Below are positions 34,586-41,973 of a stretch of 64,000 nt of DNA, piece by piece. Location of the stretch: NCBI RefSeq assembly GCF_016743775.1, contig NZ_JAEQMY010000013.1:84553-148552 (forward strand). Reading direction: 5' to 3'. Every line of letters starts with the position of its first letter. Position 1 is the first letter of the stretch. The notes below the pieces were generated by a model. That model saw only the letters and a list, made by a program, of their open reading frames with translations. It was not told the origin of the DNA and made no database searches. Position numbers and translations under genes: made by a program. This DNA is from Microvirga aerilata (GTDB taxonomy: Bacteria > Pseudomonadota > Alphaproteobacteria > Rhizobiales > Beijerinckiaceae).

Positions 34586-34939
34586 ATGGGCCGCCTGTCC
34601 ACCCACGTTCTGGATACCGCCAACGGCAAGCCCGCGCGCGGTGTTGCCATCGAGCTGTTCGCCATCGAAGGCGATCGGCGGCGCTCGGTGCTGCGCACCG
34701 CCACCAATGCCGATGGGCGCACGGACGCGCCCTTGATGGCCGGCGATGCCTTCCGCACCGGAACCTATGAACTCGTCTTCGAAGTCGGGTCGTACTTCAA
34801 GGGACTTGGAGCGGCGATGGCCGATCCGCCTTTCCTGGATCTGGTGCCGATCCGCTTTTCCATCGCCGAGCCCGACGGGCATTATCATGTTCCGCTACTC
34901 GTCTCCCCCTGGAGCTACTCCACCTATCGAGGAAGCTGA
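34586..34939 (+). CDS. hiuH: 5-hydroxyisourate hydrolase (transthyretin-like)
   Basis: A 117-residue protein starting [10 protein letters not shown] at 34586 behind GAGG. It has the family hallmarks: His6 in STHVLD, Arg in the [13 protein letters not shown] region, and the C-terminal tetrapeptide YRGS (114-117). It converts 5-hydroxyisourate, the PuuD product, to OHCU. It ends 2 bp before puuE. Confidence 0.93.
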   Translation: MGRLSTHVLDTANGKPARGVAIELFAIEGDRRRSVLRTATNADGRTDAPLMAGDAFRTGTYELVFEVGSYFKGLGAAMADPPFLDLVPIRFSIAEPDGHYHVPLLVSPWSYSTYRGS

Positions 34940-34941
34940 CC

Positions 34942-36384
34942 TTGCCCCAGAGCTCCTATCCCCGCGACCTCGTCGGCTACGGACGCAATCCGCCTCATGC
35001 GCGCTGGCCGAACGGGGCGCGGATCTGCGTCCAGTTCGTGATCAACTACGAGGAGGGCGGCGAGAACAACATCCTCCATGGGGACCGCGCGTCTGAAGCG
35101 TTCCTGTCGGAGATCGTGGGCGCTCAGGCATGGCCCGGCCAGCGGCACATGAGCATGGAGTCGATCTACGAATACGGCTCCCGTGCCGGGTTCTGGCGCC
35201 TGTGGCGGATGTTCACCGAGCGCAGGATGCCTGTCACCGTCTATGGCGTCGCCACCGCCCTCATGCGCAACCCGGAAGCGGTCGCCGCCATGAAGGAGGC
35301 GGATTGGGAGATCGCAAGCCACGGCCTCAAATGGATCGACTACCGGGATTTCTCCTCCGAGGAGGAGAGGGCTCATCTGAAGGAGGCGATCCGCATCCAC
35401 ACCGAGGTGACGGGTGCAAGGCCGCTGGGCTGGTACACGGGCCGCACCTCGGAGCACACCAACCGCCTGGTGGCGGAGGAGGGCGGCTTCCTCTACAGCG
35501 CCGATTCCTATGCGGACGAGCTGCCCTATTGGGAGCAGCACGGCAAGCATCACCAGCTGATCGTGCCCTACACGCTCGACGCCAACGACATGCGCTTTGC
35601 GACCCCGCAGGGCTTCAACGCCGGCGACCAGTTCTTCGCCTACCTGAAGGATTCGTTCGACACGCTTTACGCGGAAGGCGAGACTGCGCCGAAGATGCTG
35701 TCGGTGGGGCTCCACTGCCGCCTCGTGGGCCGTCCGGGCCGTGCTGCGGCATTGGCCCGCTTCCTGGACTACGTGGCGTCCCACGAGGATGTCTGGGTGG
35801 TGCGGCGAGTCGACATCGCGCGGCACTGGATCCGGCAGCACCGTCCGGCAGGGCTGAAGCCCAGCACCATGAGCCGGATGCTTTTCGTGGAACTCTTCGG
35901 CGACATCTTCGAGCATTCGCCCTGGATCGCCGAGCGGGCGTTCGAGGCCGGTCTCACCACGGGGCAGGATACGGCCGAGGGGCTCCATGCCGCCCTGGTC
36001 CATGTGCTCTCGGGGGCAAGCCACGGGCAGAAGCTGGCGCTCATCAATGCCCATCCCGATCTTGCCGGGCGCCTGAAGCTTGCCGATCTCACGGACGATT
36101 CACGCAACGAGCAATCCTCCGCCGGCCTCGACAGTCTCACCGAGGAGGAGCGGGACCGCTTCCTCGCCCTCAACGATCTCTACAAGGAGAAATTCGGCTT
36201 TCCCTTCATCCTGGCCGTCAAGGGACGAACCAAGGACGAGATCCTGGCGGCCTTCGAGGAACGGCTGGAGCATGACCCGGAACAGGAATTCGCCACGGCC
36301 ATCGTCCAGATCGAGCTGATCGCCCTGCTCAGGCTCAAGGACCGCCTGCCGTCCCTGACGGATGTGTTTTCTGGTCTGGCTTAA
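34942..36384 (+). CDS. puuE: Fused allantoinase PuuE and OHCU decarboxylase UraD
   Basis: A 480-residue fusion. Residues about 1-310 are a polysaccharide-deacetylase-type (metal-independent) allantoinase PuuE (RDLVGYGRNPPHARWPNGAR; WEIASHGLKWIDY). Residues about 320-478 are OHCU decarboxylase, with HPDLAG near 370 (catalytic His) and the EQSSAGL block. Together they perform the last step of urate to S-allantoin and then allantoin to allantoate, so hiuH plus this gene complete the path from PuuD. The start is TTG at 34942 with a strong GAGGAAG site; it could be read differently only by losing conserved N-terminal residues. Confidence 0.92.
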   Translation: MPQSSYPRDLVGYGRNPPHARWPNGARICVQFVINYEEGGENNILHGDRASEAFLSEIVGAQAWPGQRHMSMESIYEYGSRAGFWRLWRMFTERRMPVTVYGVATALMRNPEAVAAMKEADWEIASHGLKWIDYRDFSSEEERAHLKEAIRIHTEVTGARPLGWYTGRTSEHTNRLVAEEGGFLYSADSYADELPYWEQHGKHHQLIVPYTLDANDMRFATPQGFNAGDQFFAYLKDSFDTLYAEGETAPKMLSVGLHCRLVGRPGRAAALARFLDYVASHEDVWVVRRVDIARHWIRQHRPAGLKPSTMSRMLFVELFGDIFEHSPWIAERAFEAGLTTGQDTAEGLHAALVHVLSGASHGQKLALINAHPDLAGRLKLADLTDDSRNEQSSAGLDSLTEEERDRFLALNDLYKEKFGFPFILAVKGRTKDEILAAFEERLEHDPEQEFATAIVQIELIALLRLKDRLPSLTDVFSGLA

Positions 36385-36463
36385 GCGGAACCGTTCAGGG
36401 CAACCGCGCGTCTTCGTCTCGGCTTGGCCGCTTGTCGACCGGCCGTCAGAAGAGGAGAAAAAC

Positions 36464-36910
36464 GTGGGTTTGTTCAAATTTATCAAGGATGCCGGCGCCA
36501 AGATCTTCGGCGGAAGCGCCGCTGCCGCCACTCCGGAAAAGCTGCAGCAGGAGGTTCAGGGTCACGGTTTCGATGCGAGCAAGCTCGGGATCAAGGTTGA
36601 GGGCGATCAGGTGAAGCTGTCGGGTGAGGCCGTCAGCCAGGAGGAGGCCGAGAAGATCATCCTCTCCCTTGGCAACACCTATGGGGTGGCCGAGGTCGAT
36701 ACCTCCGACCTCCAGATCCAGCAGCCTTCCGCTCCCTCGACCATGTACACGGTCCAGAAGGGCGACACCCTCTGGGAGATCGCCGAAAAGCACTACGGCA
36801 AGGGCAAGGGCGCGAAGTACACGGAAATCGTAAAAGCCAATTCGCCGCCGGTGAAGGATCCGGACATGATCCAGCCGGGCTGGGTTTTGCGCATCCCGCC
36901 CCTTTCGTAA
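36464..36910 (+). CDS. kbp: BON-LysM protein, Kbp/YgaU-like
   Basis: A 148-residue protein with a GTG start at 36464 behind AGAGGAG. It begins GLFKFIKDAGAKIFG like E. coli Kbp (YgaU, 149 residues), has a BON domain (about 28-90; GIKVEGDQVKLSGEAVSQEE) and a C-terminal LysM domain (about 97-147; YTVQKGDTLWEIAEKHYGKG, ending PGWVLRIPP). Kbp is a cytoplasmic K+-binding protein. Length, order and termini all match. Confidence 0.9.
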   Translation: MGLFKFIKDAGAKIFGGSAAAATPEKLQQEVQGHGFDASKLGIKVEGDQVKLSGEAVSQEEAEKIILSLGNTYGVAEVDTSDLQIQQPSAPSTMYTVQKGDTLWEIAEKHYGKGKGAKYTEIVKANSPPVKDPDMIQPGWVLRIPPLS

Positions 36911-36927
36911 GACCCGGTCCGATTGCG

Positions 36928-36972
36928 TTCCTCCCTGCCAAGCCGGTATGAAGCAGGGATCGCAGGGAGGAA
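36928..36972 (+). promoter_or_regulatory. Anti-Shine-Dalgarno leader with alternative pairing, upstream of rhodanese gene
   Basis: TTCCTCCCTGC (36928-36938) is the exact complement of GCAGGGAGGAA (36962-36972), which contains the ribosome-binding site of the rhodanese gene 7 bases before its ATG. A second copy of GCAGGGA at 36953-36959 could compete for the same upstream arm. The two exclusive pairings would hide or free the ribosome-binding site. Alternatively the stem ends kbp transcription, although no T-run follows beyond TCTTTC. Confidence 0.5.
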
Positions 36973-36978
36973 TCTTTC

Positions 36979-37296
36979 ATGAGCGAAGCAGTGCCCGTCA
37001 TCGATCTCGACCGTGAGGCCGTCAAGCAGGGGCTTCGTGAGGCCTCGTTCGTTCTGGTCGACGTGCGCGAACCCCATGAGTTTGCCGCAGGCCACATCCC
37101 GGGAGCCGTGTCGCATCCGCTCTCGTCCTTCGATCCCTCGGCTCTGCCGGAGGGCAAGCGAATCGTCTTTTCCTGTGCGGCGGGGGTCCGATCCGTTCGG
37201 GCCATCGAGGCCGCGCAGGCCTCCGGCCGCGACATCCGCGAGCACTACAAGGGCGGATTCAAGGATTGGGCTGCGGCGGGCGAGCCTGTCGAGTAA
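36979..37296 (+). CDS. Single-domain rhodanese-like protein
   Basis: A 105-residue cytoplasmic rhodanese. It has the CH2A-type region VLVDVREPHEFAAGHIPGA (about 25-43) and an active-site loop CAAGVRS starting at Cys66, with HYKGGFKDWAAAG at the C-terminus. The six-residue loop fits sulfurtransferases (GlpE/PspE-like). The start is the ATG at 36979 with an AGGGAGGAA site that can be masked by upstream RNA. Confidence 0.9.
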   Translation: MSEAVPVIDLDREAVKQGLREASFVLVDVREPHEFAAGHIPGAVSHPLSSFDPSALPEGKRIVFSCAAGVRSVRAIEAAQASGRDIREHYKGGFKDWAAAGEPVE

Positions 37297-37297
37297 G

Positions 37298-37385
37298 CCG
37301 CCGGCAGCCGCAGATCACATAGATGTGTTCTAAAGTAGAGTGCTCAAGCTTGCGCAGATATGCGCTAATGCCAGCCTGCCGGCGG
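37298..37385. promoter_or_regulatory. Promoter region framed by a 10-bp inverted repeat
   Basis: CCGCCGGCAG (37298-37307), directly after the rhodanese stop, is repeated inverted as CTGCCGGCGG (37376-37385), 68 bp further on. Between them lie a CACAT/ATGTG repeat (37316-37327) and GCGCA-GATA-TGCGC (37352-37365). This is the only non-coding space before the cytochrome c556-type gene, so a regulator site is plausible; no known consensus was recognised. Confidence 0.35.
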
Positions 37386-37432
37386 TGGTTCGCGAGGGAT
37401 GCCATCGGTCGTGCCTATGAGGGAAGACATAA

Positions 37433-37870
37433 ATGAAGCGTACTCTTTTCGTTGCCGGCCTTCTGGCGCTCGGCGCAACTGCAGCCATCTCCCAGAGCGA
37501 TGTCGTTACACAGCGTCAGGCTCTGATGAAGGAGATGGGCGCGCAGACCCGGCCCATCGGCGCCATGATGCGTGGCCAGGAGGCGTTCGACCTCGCAAAG
37601 GTTCAAGCCAGCCTCAAGGTTCTTGCGGAAAACCCCAAGAAGTTCGTGACCCTGTTCCCGGAGAGCTCGAAGAACGCCGAGAAGACCGAGGCGTTGCCGT
37701 CCATCTGGGAGAACAAGGCCAAGTTCGAGTCCTATGGGATGAAGGCGAGCCAGGATGCCCAGACGGCCATGACCACCATCAAGGATGAGGCCTCCTTCAA
37801 GACGGAGATGCCGAAGGTGCTTCAGAACTGCGGCACCTGCCACAACGAGTTCCGGAAGAAGAGCTCGTAA
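37433..37870 (+). CDS. Cytochrome c'/c556-type protein
   Basis: A 145-residue exported protein: signal peptide about 1-20 (LFVAGLLALGATAAIS), then a four-helix-bundle pattern and a C-terminal haem motif CGTCH (about 133-137) followed by NEFRKK. Haem attachment near the C-terminus is the mark of the cytochrome c'/c556 family, soluble periplasmic electron carriers or NO binders. An intrinsic terminator follows before the next cytochrome gene. Confidence 0.9.
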   Translation: MKRTLFVAGLLALGATAAISQSDVVTQRQALMKEMGAQTRPIGAMMRGQEAFDLAKVQASLKVLAENPKKFVTLFPESSKNAEKTEALPSIWENKAKFESYGMKASQDAQTAMTTIKDEASFKTEMPKVLQNCGTCHNEFRKKSS

Positions 37871-37889
37871 GGTTTTCGAACGTCACGAT

Positions 37890-37918
37890 GGGCGGCCTTT
37901 GGGCCGCCCGTTTCATTT
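37890..37918 (+). terminator. Intrinsic terminator after cytochrome c556
   Basis: GGGCGGCC (37890-37897) pairs perfectly with GGCCGCCC (37902-37909) around a TTTG loop, followed by GTTTCATTT. It would end the cytochrome c556 message just before the di-haem cytochrome gene, although some read-through is likely because the T-run is broken. Confidence 0.7.
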
Positions 37919-37930
37919 CAAGGAGGATCG

Positions 37931-38863
37931 ATGCGTAAAGCGCTCGTCGGGCTGATTGCTCTGGCTGTTTTCGGTGTGCTCGGTTTCCTGGCTCTCACAT
38001 CGCCTTCGGCCTATCGCGTCATCCGGGCAGAGGCGCCGGCTCCCAGCGGCAATAGAAGCCCCGACCTGGAGAACGGCCGCATCATGTTCTATGCGGGAGG
38101 CTGCACCTCCTGCCATGCCACCCCGAACCAGGACGACAAGCTGCGGCTGGGCGGCGGCTATGCCTTGAAATCCCCCTTCGGCACCTTCCACGTGCCGAAC
38201 ATCTCGCCCCACAAGCAGGACGGCATCGGCGGCTGGAGCACGGCCGATTTCATCCGCGCCATGCATGAGGGCACGTCCCCGGACGGACGTCACTATTATC
38301 CGGCCTTTCCCTACACGTCCTATCAGAGGATGAGCGCCGACGACCTGTCGGACCTGTTCGCGTTCATGCAGACGCTCGCCCCCGTCGAGGGCCGCGCGCC
38401 CGGCCATGAGCTGCCGTTCCCCTTCAACATCCGCCGCGGCGTCGGCCTCTGGAAGCTCGCCTTCCTGGACGGGCAGACCTTCAAGCCCGATCCGTCCAAG
38501 TCCGCCAGCTGGAATCGAGGCGCCTATCTGGTGAACGGGCCCGGCCATTGCGCCGAATGCCACAGCGAGCGCAACGTGGCAGGCGCCATCGTCGACGACC
38601 GCCGCTTCGCAGGCGGGCCCGATCCGGAGGGCAGGGGCGTCGTTCCCAACATCACCCCGCACCAGACCGGCATCGGCGGCTGGGCGCCTGAGGAACTGGC
38701 GACGCTGCTCAAGACCGGCGAGACGCCGTTGTTCGATACGGTCGGTGGGCCGATGGGGGATGTGGTGCGCAACACCGCGCAACTGCCTGATGCCGACCGT
38801 CAGGCCATGGCGGAGTACCTGCTCTCGCTGCCGCCGAGGCCCGGCTTCAAAGGACCGGAATAA
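37931..38863 (+). CDS. Di-haem cytochrome c
   Basis: A 310-residue protein with an N-terminal membrane anchor or signal (ALVGLIALAVFGVLGFLAL), and two cytochrome c domains with haem motifs CTSCH (58-62) and CAECH (about 207-211). Each domain has a matching NI(S/T)PH-x6-GIGGW block (PNISPHKQDGIGGW; PNITPHQTGIGGW). This is the membrane-bound alcohol/aldehyde-dehydrogenase-type cytochrome subunit family, though those normally carry three haems. It starts 13 bp after the terminator stem of the previous gene. Confidence 0.88.
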   Translation: MRKALVGLIALAVFGVLGFLALTSPSAYRVIRAEAPAPSGNRSPDLENGRIMFYAGGCTSCHATPNQDDKLRLGGGYALKSPFGTFHVPNISPHKQDGIGGWSTADFIRAMHEGTSPDGRHYYPAFPYTSYQRMSADDLSDLFAFMQTLAPVEGRAPGHELPFPFNIRRGVGLWKLAFLDGQTFKPDPSKSASWNRGAYLVNGPGHCAECHSERNVAGAIVDDRRFAGGPDPEGRGVVPNITPHQTGIGGWAPEELATLLKTGETPLFDTVGGPMGDVVRNTAQLPDADRQAMAEYLLSLPPRPGFKGPE

Positions 38864-38888
38864 GGGTGGCCTGCCTTTTCGGGCAGGC

Positions 38889-39506
38889 TCAGTCCATCAC
38901 GGCGGCCTTGAGGATGCAGACCATGGTGGCGCGGCCCAGCGCATTGCCGACGCAGCGCACGGAATGGGGCCGGTCGCAGCGGTAGCGCAGGCTTTCGCCG
39001 GCCTTGGCCTGCTGCACGACGCCGCCGACCTCCACCTCGAACTCCCCCTCCAGGACGGACAGGCATTCGACGGAGCCGCGCTGGTGGCTGTCGGAGTCGA
39101 GCACGCCGCCGGGCTCCGACTGCACGTCGTACCATTGCAGCCACTCGATGGTCTTGAGCCAGCCGATGATCGCCAGGCGCATCTTGCCGTCCTCGGAGAC
39201 GAGGATCGGTGTATCGGCCTTCGAGGACTTTTCGATGAAGGGCTCTTCGTCGCCCGATGCCAGGACGCGCTCGATGGATACGTCCAGGGCCTGGCTCAGC
39301 CGCCAGATGGTGGCGAGCGTCGGATTGGTCTCGTTGCGCTCGATCTGGCTGATGATCGATTTCGCCACGCCCGACTGCTCGGCAAGCTCCGACAGGGACA
39401 GGTTGTAGGCCTTGCGCAGCCGCTGGATGGTCTTGCCCATGTTGCCGGACAGAACCTGCGCGCCTGTTTCCAGGTCCCGGCTCCGCTCTTTGCCTTCAAC
39501 GCCCAT
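38889..39506 (-). CDS. XRE-cupin transcriptional regulator
   Basis: A 205-residue regulator starting MGVEGKERSRDLE at 39506. The helix-turn-helix (about 27-82; LSLSELAEQSGVAKSIISQI) is followed by a cupin domain (about 125-200; VECLSVLEGEFEVEVGGV, SLRYRCDRPHSVRCVG). XRE-cupin proteins often control amine or amino-acid catabolism and export genes. The adjacent EamA gene on the same strand is a candidate target. A 10-bp palindrome lies 24 bp upstream of its start. The longer open frame to 39782 is not credible. Confidence 0.9.
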   Translation of the reverse strand: MGVEGKERSRDLETGAQVLSGNMGKTIQRLRKAYNLSLSELAEQSGVAKSIISQIERNETNPTLATIWRLSQALDVSIERVLASGDEEPFIEKSSKADTPILVSEDGKMRLAIIGWLKTIEWLQWYDVQSEPGGVLDSDSHQRGSVECLSVLEGEFEVEVGGVVQQAKAGESLRYRCDRPHSVRCVGNALGRATMVCILKAAVMD

Positions 39507-39529
39507 CAGCTGCCTCTGTCCTGAAAAAC

Positions 39530-39539
39530 CGAACGTTCG
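39530..39539. promoter_or_regulatory. Palindrome upstream of XRE-cupin gene
   Basis: CGAACGTTCG (39530-39539) is a perfect 10-bp palindrome in a 122-bp gap, 24 bp before the XRE-cupin ATG. XRE dimers commonly autoregulate by binding such a site near their promoter. This rests on position alone. Confidence 0.4.
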
Positions 39540-39628
39540 TTCCTCAAAGCGGTTGTGGGGTAATCGGCCGGACCGGTCAAGCGCCGGAGAGGTCGCGGGC
39601 TTCCTTTTCCGCTCAGTCTCGGCCCTGC

Positions 39629-40603
39629 CTAGACTCCTGGCCGCTGGGGAGAAGCCTGGAACTCCTTGGTGCGCAGAAGGCCGATCCGGTGCTCGCGCCA
39701 GACGATGAACAGGCCCGTCGCGGTGACGATGCTGGCTCCGGTCAGCATGGTAAGGGTCGGCAGGTCGCCGAAGACGAACCATCCGAACAGGAGCGCCCAG
39801 ATCATGGTGGTGTACTCGAAGGGCGCGATCACCGAGGTATCCGCATAGCGATAGGATTGCGTGACCAGGATCTGCCCGACCCCGCCCAGGAAGCCGACCA
39901 CGATGAACAGGGCGAGATCCGGCGCATCCGGCATGCGCCAGCCGAACGGGATGGTGAAGAGCGAGAGGGCCGACGCGAGGATGAAGAAGTAGAAGACGAT
40001 GGCGCCCGTCTTTTCGGTCGCGGTGAGGCGGCGCACCTGGATCATGGCGCCTGCGGAGCAGAAGGCTCCCGCCAGGGCGCAGATGGCTCCGAGCGTCGGC
40101 CCCGCGCCCAGCCCTCCGGCAAAGGTCTCAACCTTCAGGTAGGGCGAGAGCATGATCAGAACGCCCACGAACCCCACGGCCACCGCGGTCCAGCGATAGG
40201 CGCGCACCGTCTCGTTGAGGAGAAGGGCCGCCAGGATCACGACGATGAGCGGAGAGGCATAGCCGATGGCGATTGCTTCATGGAGGGGCAGGTAGGTGAG
40301 GGCCGCAAAGCCGAGATACATGCCGCTCGTGCCGATGAAGCCGCGCTTGAAGTGGCCGACGACGTTCTTGGTTCGCACGGCGTTGATGAGGTCCCCCTGC
40401 CACTTGAGCCAGACGAGAAGCGGCAACAGGGCAAAAGCCGAGCGGAAGAAGACGATCTCTCCGACAGGGTAGCGGGCGGTGAGCGTCTTGAGGGTTGCCG
40501 ACATCATCGTAAAGACGAGAGCGGACAGAACTTTGAGGGAGATCCCCAGGAGAGGTTTCACTGTTGGCGTGTTTTTCGGCGGTCGAGTTGCTCGTGAAGG
40601 CAT
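39629..40603 (-). CDS. EamA/DMT-family transporter
   Basis: A 324-residue membrane protein with ten membrane segments in two EamA repeats (GISLKVLSALVFTMMSATLK; LGAICALAGAFCSAGAMIQ) and the C-terminal pattern YRYADTSVIAPFEYTTMIWA typical of the RhaT/riboflavin-metabolite exporter branch. I start at MPSRATRPPK (40603). It lies 122 bp upstream of the XRE-cupin gene on the same strand. The substrate is unknown. Confidence 0.88.
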   Translation of the reverse strand: MPSRATRPPKNTPTVKPLLGISLKVLSALVFTMMSATLKTLTARYPVGEIVFFRSAFALLPLLVWLKWQGDLINAVRTKNVVGHFKRGFIGTSGMYLGFAALTYLPLHEAIAIGYASPLIVVILAALLLNETVRAYRWTAVAVGFVGVLIMLSPYLKVETFAGGLGAGPTLGAICALAGAFCSAGAMIQVRRLTATEKTGAIVFYFFILASALSLFTIPFGWRMPDAPDLALFIVVGFLGGVGQILVTQSYRYADTSVIAPFEYTTMIWALLFGWFVFGDLPTLTMLTGASIVTATGLFIVWREHRIGLLRTKEFQASPQRPGV

Positions 40604-40675
40604 GCAACCAACCACGGAGAGGCCGCCGCGTGAAGACCCAAACAGTCCCGCAGGCCCTGCACCGGGTGCATGGGC

Positions 40676-40936
40676 TCAGGACCGGGCGGCCCGCGAGCTT
40701 TTGATGCGCGAGCGTATGTAGCCAAGCGCAGTCAGCACCAGCCATGCAGTCTGTGTAACGAAAGAGGCTAAATTGAAATCGTACAGCAAGGAATAAAGAA
40801 TAAGCAGTGCGCCGAGCGCATTGAGAAGCGCGTAGCGGCTATCCTCTACTTTCAGAATGGCCAATTGCAACAGCCCGTATGCCGACAGATAGGCTGCAAC
40901 TCCGATCAGCCCTATGAGATCAGGTACGTTCATCAA
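40676..40936 (-). CDS. Small CBU_0592-like membrane protein
   Basis: An 86-residue protein with three hydrophobic segments (LIGLIGVAAYLSAYGLLQLA; YALLNALGALLILYSLLY; FVTQTAWLVLTALGYI). The pattern N-A-L-G-A-L-L-I-L-Y-S-L fits the widespread CBU_0592 family of small membrane proteins of unknown function. It lies 73 bp upstream of the EamA gene on the same strand. Confidence 0.75.
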   Translation of the reverse strand: MMNVPDLIGLIGVAAYLSAYGLLQLAILKVEDSRYALLNALGALLILYSLLYDFNLASFVTQTAWLVLTALGYIRSRIKSSRAARS

Positions 40937-41075
40937 TGCTCCTCGCCAGATCCGAAAAAGGGCCTTTACGGCAATTCGATCCGCCTTGGAATGAACTTTC
41001 TGCCTGACCCGCGCCTGTCGCGAACTGAGGATCCGGCATCAGTCCAGCCGATTTGAGGTCGGATGATCGGTGGAG

Positions 41076-41103
41076 CGTCACAAATCTGCAGGAGAACCGT
41101 CAC
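41076..41103 (+). promoter_or_regulatory. Direct repeats upstream of the PlcP-like gene, possible degenerate PHO box
   Basis: CGTCAC occurs at 41076-41081 and 41098-41103, exactly 22 bp (two 11-bp steps) apart, 58-85 bp before the start of the metallophosphoesterase gene. PhoB boxes are 11-bp direct repeats of CTGTCAT type, so the spacing fits while the sequence is only partly similar. This is the only feature noticed in the 224-bp gap. Confidence 0.3.
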
Positions 41104-41160
41104 GGAGGCGAGATGCGAATCCTGTTTGTCTGAAGCCGGCAAGCTCGTTGAGGAGGTCGC

Positions 41161-41973
41161 ATGGCTCAGGAAGTCAACGCTGTCCGCGTCCGTACGCTGT
41201 TCCTGTCGGATCTCCACCTTGGAACCAAGGGGTGCCAGGCCGGCACCCTGCTGGAATTCCTCAAGGCCTACGATGCGGACACCATCTACCTCGTGGGCGA
41301 CATCGTCGACGGATGGCGCCTGAAGTCGGGCTGGTACTGGCCGCAATCCCACAACGACGTGGTCCAGAAGCTCATGCGCAAGGTCCGCAAAGGCGCGCGG
41401 CTCGTTTATATCCCGGGCAATCACGACGAGTTCCTGCGCGATTACATCGGCGTCAATCTGGGCGGCATCGAGCTGGCGGACCATGCCCTGCACGAGACGG
41501 CGGACGGAAAGCGCTACCTGGTGATCCATGGGGACCAGTTCGATCTCGTGGTCCGGCACGCCCGCTGGCTCGCGCTTCTCGGGGATGGGGCCTATACGGC
41601 CGCCCTGTTCATCAACACCCATCTCAACATCGTGCGACGCAGGCTCGGCCTGACATACTGGTCCCTCTCGTCCTGGGCCAAGCTGAGGGTCAAGAACGCC
41701 GTGAACTACATCAGCCGCTTCGAGGAGCTTCTGGCCGCGGAGGCCCGGCGCCAGGACGCGGACGGGGTGATCTGCGGCCATATCCATCACGCGGCGATGC
41801 ACGAGCAATTCGAGATCTCCTACGTGAACACCGGCGACTGGGTCGAATCCTGCACGGCGGTGGTGGAGCACTACGACGGCTCCCTGCAGCTGATCCGCTG
41901 GGCGGAAGCAGGGCAGGAGCAAGCCGCCGCCGAAACCATCGCCATCGAAACGGTCAGCGAGAGAGCAGCCTGA
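41161..41973 (+). CDS. plcP: Calcineurin-like phosphoesterase, PlcP/LpxH-like
   Basis: A 270-residue metallophosphoesterase behind GAGGAGG. All metal-site motifs are present: DLHLG (17-21), GDIVD (46-50), GNHDE (86-90), IHGDQFD (122-128) and GHIHH (206-210). It resembles UDP-2,3-diacylglucosamine diphosphatase. The pairing with a family-4 glycosyltransferase in an overlapping reading frame is the arrangement of PlcP-Agt, in which PlcP cleaves phospholipid to diacylglycerol and Agt glycosylates it during phosphate starvation. LpxH function in lipid A synthesis is the main alternative. Confidence 0.82.
   Translation: MAQEVNAVRVRTLFLSDLHLGTKGCQAGTLLEFLKAYDADTIYLVGDIVDGWRLKSGWYWPQSHNDVVQKLMRKVRKGARLVYIPGNHDEFLRDYIGVNLGGIELADHALHETADGKRYLVIHGDQFDLVVRHARWLALLGDGAYTAALFINTHLNIVRRRLGLTYWSLSSWAKLRVKNAVNYISRFEELLAAEARRQDADGVICGHIHHAAMHEQFEISYVNTGDWVESCTAVVEHYDGSLQLIRWAEAGQEQAAAETIAIETVSERAA

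Noticed and set aside
41070..41972. Upstream extension of the glycosyltransferase frame over the phosphoesterase gene
   Set aside because: The upstream part is a shadow frame of the phosphoesterase; the glycosyltransferase fold starts exactly at the TGATG overlap.
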